DNA of 64,000 bases from Bettongia penicillata ogilbyi. Taxonomy: Eukaryota; Chordata; Mammalia; Diprotodontia; Potoroidae. Shown here one piece after another: positions 1 through 11,497 of the stretch (position 1 is the stretch's first letter; each line of letters opens with the position of its first letter). The stretch spans positions 1,840,704 through 1,904,703 of the forward strand of contig JAJHZJ010000336.1 of the NCBI GenBank assembly GCA_023548195.1. Reading direction: 5' to 3'. A model generated the notes under the pieces. The model was not told the DNA's origin. It ran no database searches and worked only from the letters and a program-made list of their open reading frames with translations. The translations under genes were made by a program, and so were the position numbers.

Positions 1-690
1 TGGTCTGTTCTTGGGCAGGGGGAGACAATCAGTTAAATAGTAGAATATCCTGGTGCACACCAGTTCTAAGTCGAAGAGGTGAGAGGGAAGATCTGCTTGT
101 TTCTTGCTTTCTGTTTCTGAGGGAAGATCCTTACTTTGGCTCTTTGTTTTTCTCTAGGGCACCTTGGCTAAACTGGTTTTGGCCTTAAGACTACCTCTCT
201 CTAAAATGGGTTTAATGATAAGGATATATCTTTCTGATTGAGAGCAGCTTATAAAACCCTAGTTGTCCATAATCTTAGTGTGTAAATGTGTATGTTTATG
301 AAATGAAATTACAGTTGGAAAGGATCTAATGGTTATCTAGCCCAATCCCACTGCCATATCTGCACACTTCAATATCTTTAACAAATGATAATTCAGCATT
401 AATTTAAACACTTCTAATGTTGCCATAAGCATGTAGGTGAGGAAAGACAAAAGTGTAATAAAACTCAATTCTGTTTGGTTTTGGAATACTTAGTACTTCC
501 AAGATAATTTACTTCACTAAGAATGTCTGTTTCATTTCAATACTAATCAGCAAATTTTTGTTACTTTTCTAGTGTGTGCTTTGGAAGATTTTCTTTTTTG
601 GGGAGAAATTATTTAATTTTTTTAGAGAACTCACTTTGAGGAAACTCCTGTTGATGCCGATTGGCAACTGTTCTGCAGCTTGTAGTCTTG
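1..690. other. Unassigned intronic sequence
   Basis: No gene or clear repeat seen. A short stretch at about 305-360 (ttggaaaggatctaatgg) resembles the start of an antisense L3-tailed CORE-SINE, but it is too degraded to call. Confidence 0.4.
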
Positions 691-699
691 GAGTTCTCT

Positions 700-798
700 A
701 GATGAGAAGTGGAGTAACTTGCCTAGGGCCACACAGGCAATGTGTATCAGAAGGAGCCTTACGCTCTTAAGACTGACTGTCTACACCATACTGCTTTT
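700..798 (-). repeat. CORE-SINE (MIR/THER1-type) fragment
   Basis: Antisense copy of the CORE region: gagtaacttgcctagggcc followed by acacaggcaatgtgtatcag, ending in a tRNA-like-head remnant near ccatactgc. Confidence 0.6.
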
Positions 799-942
799 TG
801 TCTTTACAGACCAACCTATATGGAATGAGTACATAATTAGATACAAAATTGTGTGTTGCTAGGGGAGTGTAGAAGTTTCTTACACCTTGGTGGTAGAGTT
901 TGAATCTCCTTGTTGTTGAGGAATGTAGAAGTTGGGGAATTT

Positions 943-1056
943 TTTTCCCATTTACTGGTGGAAAAATTGGGAGTACCTAAACATGTTCCGTGCTGACCCT
1001 GGGATTAGAACTCTGGCTTCCTCACTTACTGTGCTTAGCACTTTCTCCACTAGATA
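943..1056 (-). repeat. CORE-SINE fragment, degraded
   Basis: Reads as an antisense MIR-like order (cccatttactggtggaaaaa ... ggattagaactctggcttcc ... ctttctccac). Identity is weak. Confidence 0.4.
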
Positions 1057-1204
1057 GAGGATTTGATTTTTTTCAGTACTTTTCACTCCTTTTTTTCAGG
1101 ACTTTATCAGTGACAAAGACAACATGTAGCAGACCTTCTATAAATATTTGAATACATGATTTAAAGGTCTTACGGTATACTTTTTTTTTGTCTTACATTT
1201 TCCA

Positions 1205-1283
1205 TACAGTAGAATATAAACACCTTGAAGTAAGGATTCTTTTGTTTGTGTCATTGTCTCTTTAGAATCTAGCATAGTGTCTT
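1205..1283 (+). repeat. L2-clade LINE 3' end
   Basis: Sense L2 3'-UTR wording: agaatataaacaccttgaag, then ctagcatagtgtctt. It is cut off at 1284 by the following SINE. Confidence 0.6.
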
Positions 1284-1285
1284 GT

Positions 1286-1412
1286 GGGAAGCTAGGTGGC
1301 TCAGTGGATAGAGTGCTGGGCTTGGAGTCAGGAAAACTCATCTTCATACATTCAAATCTGCCTCAAGCACTTACTGGCTGAGTGATCTTGGGCAAGTCAT
1401 ATAAATCAGTTT
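1286..1412 (+). repeat. Marsupial long SINE, 5' half
   Basis: tRNA-like head (gctaggtggctcagtggata, ttggagtcagg) and CORE (cttgggcaagtcat). It lacks the 3' half and is followed directly by an inverted copy of the same family. Confidence 0.8.
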
Positions 1413-1638
1413 GCTACTTAGTCATGTAGGACTGTTTGTGATGCTTTTGGGGTTTTCTTGGCAAAGATACTAGAGTGATTTGCCATTTCCTTCTCTAACT
1501 CATTTTACTGATGAGGAAACTGAGAAAAACAGGGTTAAGTGACTTGCTCAGGGTCACACAGTGTCTGAGGGTAGATTTGAACTTAGATCTTCCTGACTCC
1601 AAGTCTGGTGCTCTATCCTTTGCACCATCTAGCTACCA
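1413..1638 (-). repeat. Marsupial long SINE, near full length
   Basis: Antisense copy from the 3' module (ggggttttcttggcaaagat, gatttgccatttccttctc) through the CORE (gatgaggaaactgag) to the head (accatctagctacc). With the preceding copy it makes an inverted repeat. Confidence 0.85.
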
Positions 1639-2084
1639 TTACCTTGTAAATATACTGACAAGCTATTCATTTATATCACTATGCAATATCATTTTCTTTG
1701 GAAAATCCTGTTTTCTTTTAAGGATCATGGTTCATAGACGATCCTTCCTAACTTTTCTAAAATTATACGTTTCTGTAAACTAGGTATCCAGAGGATAATT
1801 TCCTAAATGTTGCAAATTGTTCCTATAATATTGTACCATATTAAGCATCCATCATAGGTAATAGAAGGATTCAGAGGAAGATGAAGAGACCGCCCCCCAT
1901 CCTCAGAGAGCTATCAGATACATGTATATATTCACACAAGAAAATTATAACTCAGGTCATCACTGACATCAAAAGTTTGGAATTAGTTGGGTTTGGTTAG
2001 AGCAGGCTTTTTGGAGTTTTGAAGAGTATGGAAAGACATTGGTTAGCAGAGTGAAATAGGGAGTTATGTCTTCTCTCTGTGTTT

Positions 2085-2160
2085 TAAGTTCCCTCATCTA
2101 TAAAATTAATTGAACTAAATGATGTCTAAGATCTCTTCTTGCTCTAGTCTGTGATTCAGA
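2085..2160 (+). repeat. CORE-SINE 3' fragment with L3-type tail
   Basis: ttccctcatctataaaatta then aactaaatgatgtctaagat, the typical tail of these elements in sense orientation. Confidence 0.55.
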
Positions 2161-2543
2161 TCTGTGATGGTTGAGTGTATTCCAGGTAAGACAAATGGTT
2201 TTTGAGAAGTAAGACAAAGGGAGTCAAGCCCAGGTTGGAACAGGGGCTAATTGAGTCAGCAGACCAGCTCTTCGTAGCCACCCCTCCCTTCTTCCTCTCC
2301 TCCCATCCATGACCTGTCTTTCACATAAAGCAGTAGTTTCTTCCTCAGCTCCGGTGGGAAGTGATTTCTAGGTGATTCACAGGCCTCACAGCAGTGCCTG
2401 CTCATGGAACAAGCAACCACATCCTTCTGCAGGCTTGGAACAGAGAGTTCTCCCAACAGTTAATAATAACCACCCTGCCTGGAGGAAGGAGGAGAGGAAA
2501 GAGATCAAGGGCCTTTTCTGGGTGAACTGTATTTCTAATGAGA

Positions 2544-2546
<3 letters not shown>

Positions 2547-2604
<58 letters not shown>
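2547..2604. repeat. (TG)29 microsatellite
   Basis: Uninterrupted TG dinucleotides over 58 bp. It creates long artificial reading frames on both strands. Confidence 0.98.
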
Positions 2605-2605
<1 letters not shown>

Positions 2606-2711
2606 TGAAGTGGACACAATGGAAAGGAGAGCTACTCATTAGGTATCCTCATATATGGATTCCAGCACCAGCAATGAGTTAATTGACAGCGGTGGATATT
2701 AATCAGTATCA

Positions 2712-2744
2712 TTTCATGAGGATTTGAACAGTAACCTCATGAAA
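2712..2744. other. Perfect 10-bp hairpin in unique sequence
   Basis: TTTCATGAGG at 2712-2721 and its exact reverse complement CCTCATGAAA at 2735-2744 enclose a 13-nt loop. It lies in a non-repeat patch (about 2640-2800) that also contains gagttaattgacagc. Confidence 0.7.
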
Positions 2745-2968
2745 ATTTCCTTCTAATTTCCCCTGTCTGAGTCACTGTGACCAGAATGATTTTTGTGTCG
2801 GGGGAGAAAAAGGGATCTGAGAAGTAGCAGGGTTCTATGTGGTTTTCTGTTTCATTAAATAAAAATGAAGTCTGAAATAGTTACTGTAAAAGTGTCTGCT
2901 GATCTTCAGTTCCATGGATCTAGGATGGCTATGGAACAGGATAAAGAGATCCTGGGAAGAGAAGGAAA

Positions 2969-2970
<2 letters not shown>

Positions 2971-3006
<36 letters not shown>
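2971..3006. repeat. (GT)18 microsatellite
   Basis: Uninterrupted GT dinucleotides. Confidence 0.97.
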
Positions 3007-3012
<6 letters not shown>

Positions 3013-3271
3013 TGAAAGGTCAAGAAGATGGGTGTTGGAAATAGATTCTGACTTTGAGCCAGTGGTTTGTTCTGGGATGATAATTGCCAAAAATAATGGA
3101 AGCTTATAAGTAGAATGATGAGCTTTCAACAGCCTGGTTCCCAGGGCTGATTTCTTGCTTCCTGAGCTGTTCAGAGTTCATACTGGTCATGGTAGAGTTC
3201 ATCCCTTTCATTGTTCAGGAAGGCTGATGTTGTGCATCCAGGGTGAGAAAGGAGTGAGGGTCAGGAATTTT

Positions 3272-3625
3272 ATGGGTGTGTATGTGTGCCTGTGTATGTG
3301 TGTGTATGTATGTATTCATGTTATATGATATGTGTATATATATAAGAATCATAACAGAATTTTGATATATATGTATATGTACACCAGAATCCATATTTTA
3401 ATATATGACATATGTCAAAATTTGAAATGCATATCATAGATACATGGTATGCATGTATATATGTATAAATATACATATTCATATACATGTATGTGTATGT
3501 ATATATGGAGTATGTCTCTTTACCAGAATTTATATACATACACACCAAGATTTTAAAATGTATATGTGTAGATATGCATATATAATATATACATGAATGC
3601 ATATATATGTGTGTGTATACACACA
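3272..3625. repeat. AT-rich TATG/TATA simple-repeat region
   Basis: Imperfect alternating runs of tatg, tata and catg units with interruptions such as accagaat. It ends abruptly at the start of a SINE fragment, which suggests a microsatellite expanded next to the SINE. Confidence 0.85.
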
Positions 3626-3730
3626 TTTGGCAAACCACTCCAGTATCTTTATCAAGATTTTCTTTGCCAAGAAAATCCAAAATGGGGTCATGAAGAGTCA
3701 GATACAACTGAAATGAGCAAACAACATAAA
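3626..3730 (+). repeat. Marsupial long SINE, 3' module only
   Basis: Sense 3' module: ggcaaaccactccagtatct, ttgccaagaaaatccaaaat, ggggtcatgaagagtcagat. The 5' part is missing or replaced by the simple repeat. Confidence 0.8.
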
Positions 3731-4102
3731 ATTGTGTGTAAGGTACTGTTTTAGATAATTATGATCCAAAAATTGAAAAATGATATAATCTCTCACTTCA
3801 GAGAGCTTATATACTACTTGCGATATGTGAAATTACACCATCTCTTATGAACAAGTTGTTGTAGGTAATCCATTAGAGCCAATCTACAACCACCATATTT
3901 CTCTCCGTGGTCTTTTGGGTATGCCCAGAAACTAGATTCTTCAAAGATTGTGGTGTTGTAAATTCATAGTCATATATCAACTCTGGGAGAATGCTAGTGT
4001 TGAATATTGACTTTTGCATCAGGGGCAGCTTATGGTCATTGCAAGTATAGTATAGTTTCCAAGCTTGCTCTACTACTGTTTAGTCCTAGATTCAGGTTAG
4101 AT

Positions 4103-4770
4103 GATCAGTCAATAAGTATTTTTAAGCAGCTACCATGTGCTAATTGAACAATTAAATGGAAGGCAGGGAAAGCACTAGTAACTGAGGAGATCAGGAAGGA
4201 TTTATGAAGATGCTGATGCCTGAGCCACACCTTGAAAAACCAGAGGGGCTTTACGAGGCAGACATGGAGGCAGAATGCCAGCCAAGCATGGGGGGACTGG
4301 TTTTGTAGGGCTTTAAAAGTTAAACAGAAGAGTTTATATTTCATCCTGAAGTCAATAGGGAATCCCTGGAATTGATAGTGTAGGGGAGTGACATGATCAA
4401 ATCTATACTTAAGGAAAATTGTTTTGGCAGCAGTGTATGGGAGGGACCACAGTGGGGAGAGATTTGAGTCATGTACACCAATGAGAATCTGGCTATTGTA
4501 ATAATGTAGATGAGTGGTAATGAGAATCTGAAGCAAGGTGGTCCATTGACAGAAGGAATCCAGTGTGGGAGAAGTTGTGAATATAGGAATGGTGAGAATT
4601 AATAGCTAATTGGATATGTGGGTTGAGGGAGTCAAAGATAATGCAAAATTTACACACCTGGGAAGCTAGAAGGATGATACTACCTACAGCAGAAATGGGA
4701 AATTTTGGAAGAGGAGAGGGTATAAGGGGAAAGATAATGAATTCAGTTTTGGACATGTCTATCAACAGTG
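4103..4770 (-). repeat. L2-clade LINE 3' region, antisense
   Basis: Begins with the antisense L2 3' end (gtcaataagtatttttaagc) and continues through wording that, reverse-translated, gives a decayed C-terminal reverse-transcriptase tract (DHVTPL ... LTFKALQN) typical of L2/CR1 ORF2. The minus-strand open frame at 4105-4536 is this relic and not a gene. Confidence 0.75.
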
Positions 4771-5094
4771 CCTGTCCAAGATATTTACTGATGGACTAAC
4801 TCATTGGACCATACATTCAGCCCACGTTATGATCTGTTGGGAAATGTTTTCTTAACTCTTTCCTTTTTGGTTTATGCATTACTAGGCCAATTTCTTTTAA
4901 GTGACTGTGGATCTCATGGAGGAGGCCTCCGTATTTGAAGCAAACATCTACATTCAGTATCATCTGGAGAATCTTAGGGGACTATGTTTTTCATTGTTTT
5001 ATTTCATTTTTTCTCAATTACATGTAAACAAAACTTTAAAAACATAATTGGGACTATTGAACAGTTATCTTTAGAGTTGTGTCCATCATGGACC

Positions 5095-5240
5095 ATGGAA
5101 TCAGAGATCTAGAACTATTTGGGACCTCAGAGGTCATCTAGTCCAATTTTCTCATTTTACAGATGAGGAAACTGAGACCTGAGGAAATTGTGGTTTATCC
5201 AAGGTTTAAGCCAAGTACGCCAGCTCCAGCCTAGTTTATT
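5095..5240 (-). repeat. CORE-SINE with L3-type tail
   Basis: gacctcagaggtcatctagt, then acagatgaggaaactgagac; antisense orientation. Confidence 0.8.
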
Positions 5241-5495
5241 CTTTCCAGAGTACTTTGTTGACTTTTCAGTGTCTCATTGCCTCCAGAATCTTTTACGGTC
5301 TTAACCTATGCATGAGTAATACCTTAGAAGAGAGCCTTTAAGACTACATTTTGCTCTAGAGTCAAAAAGTCTTTTTAAAATCCATAAACATGTCAGGATC
5401 CTATGTTCTCTACTCTTCTCAGTTATGTTCCTCAGTACTTGTTTCCTGTCTTGTAAGATATAAGCAGTTTAGGTCTACTGCTTTTTTTGTTTTTG

Positions 5496-5496
<1 letters not shown>

Positions 5497-5532
<36 letters not shown>
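5497..5532. repeat. (TG)18 microsatellite
   Basis: Uninterrupted TG dinucleotides. Confidence 0.96.
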
Positions 5533-5533
<1 letters not shown>

Positions 5534-5599
5534 TGTTTAGTGTTCACATGCAAAAACCCTTTCCATCTCTACTGAAGTGAGCATTCACGACAGGCATGA

Positions 5600-7780
5600 G
5601 GCTTCTGAATAATCTAAAAGCCTTTGACTTCTCTTGTTTTTGAATCCAGAGCTATAATTTCAACGTATTTTTGGCTCTATTTCCTTATGCCCACATGGGC
5701 TTTGAAGACGCTGAGCATCAATATATATGTTACCTCAGGTTGTCAGATGCTTCATGGACTTTCTTTGCCATTTCTTTCTCTACCTCTGATAAACTGCAGT
5801 TATCTTCATGGTGGTCTTTTGCGTTATGCTCATCATGAGCCTGCCAGGTAAGGTGGTCAAATGGCTCATGAAATGATCTTTCCTTGCATAAAGAAATAGC
5901 TCTGTTGATTGTCAAATTAATGTTGATAATCAGACTAAAAAAAAAGACTCCTGTGATTCTGAAAACTTCCTCCCTGCTTTCCTGCCATTCTATGGACAAC
6001 ACTGGAAGTGGAAGGGGATGGATAGATCTAGAATCATTTTTAAAATTTTAATCTGTTCATGGGTTTCCTTGGCCAAGCATTTTATTACAAACTGTTCGAA
6101 CTCTAAATATGATTGTATTTAGTGGAACTGGTTTTATGAGAACAGGCATAGTCTTAGGGGTAGGGATACTACATTGAGAACCTTTTATTTTGATAGAACC
6201 TGACAGAGCTTGGGGTCCATTGGCTTAATTCTAGAGAACTCAGGGTCACCTCTTCTCTATGATTATTCCCTGGAGTAGGAAGTTCAGACTATTATTATTT
6301 TTTTAAGGATCAAACACGAAGAGAGAGCCAAAGAGAGAAAGAATCTCTCTCTGTGTGTAACTTCCCCTCTTAACCTGAGAGAAGGGGATTGCCACTGAGC
6401 AAAGAGGAAAAAACAGTGCTTTCTGTCACTCCATTTCCCATGACTGCATTATTTTTTTGTCACTTTCCTTGGACTCTGGAAGAAGTGGCCATGCTAGATG
6501 TAAGAACACAGGCTTGGCAGGCTCAGGGGGAGCAAATGAACTGGGAGAGATGATTGGGTAGAGAACTCTAGAGCTGGTTGCCCAGCTGACTCTTTGGTGG
6601 CTGACCACCAAAGTAGTGTTTAGGAGTTCCAACATGGAGGCCCTAGTGCCTGTGTTTCATTTAGCCCAACTTGATTTCAAAAGTCCCCTTAGATTCTAAA
6701 TCTCTAATCCTCTTTGCCTCATGGATTCCTATTGGGTAGATTTGAGACTTTCCTGTTCTCCTGGTGCTTTAATTCCTTGGGAGGAAATGGATAGTCCTTA
6801 TCAGTTGTGATCTCATATTGACTGAGGCTGAAGGGGGTAGGGGTGGTGGTGGTGGTGGTGGTGGTGCAGGCCCATGCTGATAGTGAACTTGCTTGGGATC
6901 TCAGCTGGAGTGGAGACTCTGGTAAGTAGGGGAGGAGCTGAACATTTGGCAAGCACAGGGTGGCCTGAGATATAGAGTCCCCTTTCATTTGGGGTTGGAA
7001 TGTTATAGCTTTAAATAGAACAGGGAAGCTTTGAAAGCCCTGAGTTTTATTAAACATGACCATGTCCTGTATGACGAGGATATTACATGCAGAAAGTTTG
7101 GCTTCCTTCCACATCCCATCCAGGGCTGCCTTAGGGTAAGGACCAAGGTTCTATGGAACCTTGCCCTGGTCCTCTGGAGTGGTGCACCTAGATAGGGAAG
7201 CTTACCTGCTTACCAGACTAGCCTTCTCTACCCATCTAAAAAAAAAAAAACCTCAGTGTTTTTCAGTAGGAAAAAAATTTTCTAAGTGGTTAGTTAGAAG
7301 TGGCTGCTTTTTAACAACACTCTTCACAGTTAGCTCAAGTCTGACTTAATCTTAATGCCTAGCTTGCTGGCATCAAGCCCTGGAGACTATTTTAAGGGGT
7401 TTGCTGGTGTGGGAGAATTGCACTGTCTTTAGATGGAGGTGGCCTTTGTGTGTTTGGCATCCTGCAAGGCTCTGAGGGAACATCACCATCCTCTGTTCTA
7501 AGTGACTTTAGCTAGTGGTTTCTAAAGCCAAGGTCCAGGGATGGGATAGTCAGAATCAGCTCCCAAATACTCCATCTGTCATCTGACTCTTACACATTCA
7601 TGTCAATAACATGATAATGTCTGTGCTTTGTTTGATTCCTGGTACAGATTAATGATTTACTTCACCTATCTTTATTGGTGACTCCTTAAAATTGCCTTAG
7701 GCCTCATATTGACTCTGAGGGAGGGAGAGCAACCCAGTTTGTTAATTATTTTTGTAGATGGAAGAAACCTTAAAGATTAT
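5600..7780. other. Unique intronic stretch with one trinucleotide repeat
   Basis: No gene or clear interspersed repeat recognised. The only simple structure is the GGT tract at 6842-6866. Open frames here (for example 6719-7114 minus) are driven by that repeat or by chance. Confidence 0.4.
6842..6866. repeat. (GGT)8 microsatellite
   Basis: Eight GGT units in a row. Confidence 0.95.
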
Positions 7781-8003
7781 ATGCTAGGTGGCAAAATGTA
7801 TAGTGTTGGACCTGAAATCAGAAAGACCTGAGTTCGGATTCAGCTCTGTGGACCCTGGGCAAGGTCACAACTGCTGTCAGCCTCAGTTCCCTCCCTGTAA
7901 GATAGGAATAATGATAGTACCTACGTTCCAGAATTATTGCGAGGATAAAATGAAACAATATTTGTAAAGTATTTTGTAAACCTTCATAAATACTACCTAG
8001 TAT
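7781..8003 (+). repeat. MIR-type CORE-SINE, near full length
   Basis: Head (atgctaggtggc, agaaagacctgagttcggat), CORE (ccctgggcaaggtcac) and tail (atttgtaaagtattttgtaa) in order. Confidence 0.8.
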
Positions 8004-8175
8004 GATCAAGCAACCAAGAATTTATTAAATGCCTGCTGTATGCCTAGCACAATGCTAAATATGGGGAGGGGGGAGGCTTACAAAGACAAAAAAGGAACAG
8101 CCCTCACACTCAAGGAACATATCTGGGGAGACATGTACACCTATAAGTACAATAAAAATTAAATATTCATGTGTG
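8004..8175 (-). repeat. L2 LINE 3' end, antisense (5' part of a split copy)
   Basis: gaatttattaaatgcctgct, cctagcacaatgctaaatat, ccctcacactcaaggaacat. The copy appears to resume at 8590 after two SINE insertions. Confidence 0.75.
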
Positions 8176-8193
8176 TGTTTTTTTTAATCAAAC

Positions 8194-8300
8194 TTGTGAT
8201 TTCATAAATGTAGGGAGTTCCCAATGAGGAACTTCCTCTACTAAAGATGACTAGATGTTCTCTGTTGCTTATAGTCTTAGAAGTACCTCAGGCACTGAGG
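8194..8300 (-). repeat. MAR1-type SINE 3' part, antisense
   Basis: Antisense of the tail 'ttggtag ... ttcctcat ... atgaaatcac': gtgatttcataaatgtaggg, gaggaacttcctctac. Confidence 0.65.
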
Positions 8301-8578
8301 TTTCTTGTTATTCAGTCGTATCTAACTTTTTGTGACTCCTTTTGGGGTTTTCTCGGCAGAGATACTGGAATGGTTTGCCATTTCCTTCTCCAGCTCATTT
8401 TACAGGTGAGGAAACTGAGGCAAATGGAGCCAAATAATTTTCCCAGGGTCATACAGCTAGTGAGTGTCTAAGGCTGGATTCAAACTCAGATCTTCTTGAT
8501 TCCAGAGGTGGTACTTGAACTCAAGTCTTCCTGACTTGAAGCCTAGCTCTGTATCCAACATGGCATGCTGCTACCTCT
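8301..8578 (-). repeat. Marsupial long SINE with internal duplication
   Basis: Complete antisense order from ttcagtcgtatctaactttt to gcatgctgctacctct. The head contains a second diverged copy of the tcaagtcttcctgac segment (8468-8500 versus 8516-8545), so it is about 40 bp longer than its relatives. Confidence 0.85.
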
Positions 8579-8589
8579 CATACAAGGTA

Positions 8590-8765
8590 TTTTGTGTGTG
8601 CGTGGGGTAGGAGGAAGCATTAGCAGTTGGAGGGTATGAAGATTAGGAAAGGCCTTTTGTAGGGGTAGTATTTTAGCTGAGCTTTCAAGGAAATCGGGAA
8701 AGGAGTGCATTCCAGATGTGTCTGTTTGTGAGAGGCTTGTTAAGTCCAGAGATGGGAACTGGAAT
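8590..8765 (-). repeat. L2 LINE, antisense (continuation of the copy at 8004)
   Basis: gcattagcagttggagggta, ggaaaggccttttgtagggg, ggagtgcattccag: the next portion of the antisense L2 3' region. Confidence 0.6.
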
Positions 8766-8769
8766 TTCT

Positions 8770-9985
8770 ACCCTATCTCTTGAATTAATGAAGAAACAGA
8801 GGCTTGATCAATTTGAACAAGTGGATTTTTTGTTCTTTGTTTTTTAAACCAGAGCTCCCTAAGTGGTTTCCTGAAAGCCACCACTCTGGTACCACAGTCT
8901 TCTTCCTCCCTCTAGACTTTGAACAAATTCTGACTTCTATGCAGTGTTTCTCCCTCTCCTACCATGCAGTGGCTGGGGATTCTCCCCTGTGACTGAGAAA
9001 ACTTATGGTTCTTTAGAAAGAACAGGGTTAGGGAAGTGGGCAGCAGGCAATTGAAATGAGAGGAGACCTATTTGTGGAGAGCAGACCCAAAGTTTTGCAC
9101 TGCCCTGATCTAATGGATGGCTTCAGTCTTCAGCTTAGGCACAAGTTTGGAGGATAAAGAGCTTGTCATGTGAGGTGTCCTCCCCCTTCTTCCAGTCCAC
9201 TCTCTGATAAAACTTACAGGGTTGAGATTAAGCCTTGGGATCACCTGATTCCCTGTCACTGCCAGACACATTCCCAGCACTCCTGCCCTGGAGGACCTGG
9301 TGAAGGCTTTTAGTTGAGATGTGATAACAACCTACAGTAATGTTAGAGGTGAACCTAGCTGCAAAGGGTGGACCACTATTTTGGGAGCAGACTTTGTTTT
9401 CCCCTTGGTGGCCTGTCTGGGGCAAAGTCTGGAAAAAGTCTACTGGCTCCCCAGAGTTTGGATGGAAGCCTTCAGAACCATGGAGGACTTACACTGTGGT
9501 GGCAATACTGTAAGTTACTGTTCTTTAGCACCTTAACCTTGTCTTTCAAGACACAATGATCTTCCCAGAGCAGGCTAGGCAAGCCCTCCTCATCTGGCAG
9601 AATTTGCATGAAAACTATGGTTCCCTCTAGTAAAATGTACTGAAGTTACAAATGATGCCCAAGCTATTGTCCCATTATAGCTTGGGCCACCAGGACAGAT
9701 CTTACGAAATCTCCCCAGCTTTCTGTTAAAATAAGAAATAAATAAAACAACCCCTTTTCCACTTCTGCATGCCTTCCATAGCCAGTGATTTTCAGGCTCC
9801 AGACTGAGGGTGATGCCACATTATTCTCTCTGGCACCTGGGCTAAGCTCAGTCATCTTTGACTCCACCTTTTTCCACATGTACTGCATCACAAAGCCTTG
9901 TCTTCATGGTCCCTTATCATATCCACAACAGTTAATTACAATAGCCTCCTGTGTGATGTTCTTTATGTCCAAATCTGTCTTTTGT
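8770..9985. other. Unique intronic stretch
   Basis: No gene, RNA or repeat recognised; base composition is ordinary. Confidence 0.4.
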
Positions 9986-9989
9986 TGCT

Positions 9990-10140
9990 GCCACAGTTTA
10001 GTGGAAAGATTATTGGATTTAGAGTTAGAAGACCTACTGTGTCTAATTTCTGCCTCTTCTTGCCCAGGCCATTTCAGACATGTTGTCTCTCTGGACTTCA
10101 GGCTTCTTCTCTATAAAGTGCGGGGGCTGCGACCAGATGA
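9990..10140 (+). repeat. CORE-SINE, degraded
   Basis: agtttagtggaaagattatt, agttagaagacctactgtgt, then gaccagatgagcgg; sense orientation. Confidence 0.6.
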
Positions 10141-10159
10141 GCGGTTGATCTATCTTATT

Positions 10160-10485
10160 CTCTCTATTGATGGTTCTGCCCCATTAATCTTTAAATTATA
10201 CTCCTGATCATGCTATCCTTTGCTCAGAAAGCTTCAGTGGATTCATGGCATAATCTGGATCCAGTTTCCTCTTCAAGCCATATCTTAAACCCCTCACCTC
10301 ACATAAACGGTCATTTCCAAGTAGACCAGATTCTTCAGTGTCTCCTGAATATGCCTTGTTCATCTTGCTCCTTTCCTCAACTTGTGCTTTCCACCTAGAG
10401 TACCTTCTGTCTTCCTCTCTCCCTCTCCAAATTCTACCCTGCTTTCCTTCACCTGCACAGGTAGAATTCCTCACATTTGGAATTT
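10160..10485 (+). repeat. L2 LINE fragment
   Basis: Sense L2 wording before the 3' end, including gaatatgccttgttcatctt and a cttccttcacctgc-like block. It meets an antisense L2 piece at 10503. Confidence 0.55.
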
Positions 10486-10502
10486 TTTTTTATTGTTATT
10501 AT

Positions 10503-10640
10503 TAAATGAATGAAAAAACATTTGAGTACTTACTGTGTGCCAAGAACAGTGCTAAGCACTGGGGATATAACTAGAAAAAGTGAGATTCTTGTCTCTTAAG
10601 GAGTTCACACAATTTCATTGGGGAAGATACATGAAAGAAA
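10503..10640 (-). repeat. L2 LINE 3' end, antisense
   Basis: acatttgagtacttactgtg, ccaagaacagtgctaagcac, tggggatata, cttaaggagttcaca. The sequence to about 10900 may continue the element but is too diverged to say. Confidence 0.7.
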
Positions 10641-11029
10641 GTTCAGCTTCAGGGAGGATGGAAAGTTCGAGAAGTTCTAAGAGCTCAGTGGAGGGGCACA
10701 TGGCAAAACCCAGGAATCCTGAGGTTACATCACTGGGTGAGCTGATGATGCAGAGGGGTCTGAAGGGCTCAAAGTCTGGAAGACCTTGGAAGCCAGTGGC
10801 AGGGCTGATGGTAAGGTCGTCTACCTTCTCAGTGGAAGGAATAGAGCTGGGGACTCCCATCTTCTCTGAGCATTTTGTGCAGCCAGGGTGCCTGAATGGG
10901 TTCTGAGTTTCCTTAGGCTGGAGAGGGGATGATAAAGGAAGAATCCCTAGTTTTCTTCAAAGCTAGCTCCAACACTGCCTGTGTGAGTACCAGGTTCCGA
11001 TTTCTCTCAGCCGCTAGTTCCATCCAAGA

Positions 11030-11182
11030 TGACCTTTTGTTTGTTTGGTATATACATTTATGTGTACTTGTCTTTCCCTAGAGAATGTGAATTTCTCAAA
11101 GGCAAGGATTCTTTTCTTTCTGTCTTTGTAGCTCCAGTGCCTGGCAAATAGGATGCATTTAATAAATGTGTTGATTGATCTG
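11030..11182 (+). repeat. L2 LINE 3' end
   Basis: Ends ccagtgcctggcaaatagga, tgcatttaataaatgtgttg, attgat: the standard L2 terminus. Confidence 0.8.
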
Positions 11183-11254
11183 GAAAATCCTCACTATCAG
11201 GCTCAGCTTAATGCCTGTCTCTTCCAATAACCTTTCTTTGTCCAAACTAATCCA

Positions 11255-11497
11255 GGCTAAAATTCTACCTTCCACAGGAGGCCTTTCCTGATCCCTCTTA
11301 ATTCTAGTGTTTTCTCTATCTTGATTATCTCCAATTTATCCAGTATATACCTTGTTTATAAGTAGTTGTCTGTACATTTTCTACCCCTTTGGCCCCTCTA
11401 GGATAGGGACTATCATTTACCTTCCTCCCTCACTAATTAGTTCAGTGCCTAGAGCTAGTAGGTATTTAATCAATGTTTGCTGATTGACCGATTGATT
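11255..11497 (+). repeat. L2 LINE 3' end
   Basis: accttccacaggaggccttt, cctgatccctcttaattcta, then ggtatttaatcaatgtttgc. A second sense copy in tandem orientation with the one at 11030. Confidence 0.85.

Noticed and set aside
2372..2619. Overlapping open frames rich in Cys-Val or His-Thr
   Set aside because: They are translations of the TG/CA microsatellite in different frames, as are those at 2835, 2929, 11503, 37461-37872 and 43117-43568.
3321..3707. 128-codon minus-strand frame rich in Tyr, Ile and His
   Set aside because: It reads through an AT-rich TATG simple repeat and the 3' end of a SINE.
4105..4536. 143-codon minus-strand open frame
   Set aside because: A decayed C-terminal reverse-transcriptase tract of an antisense L2 LINE, not a host gene.
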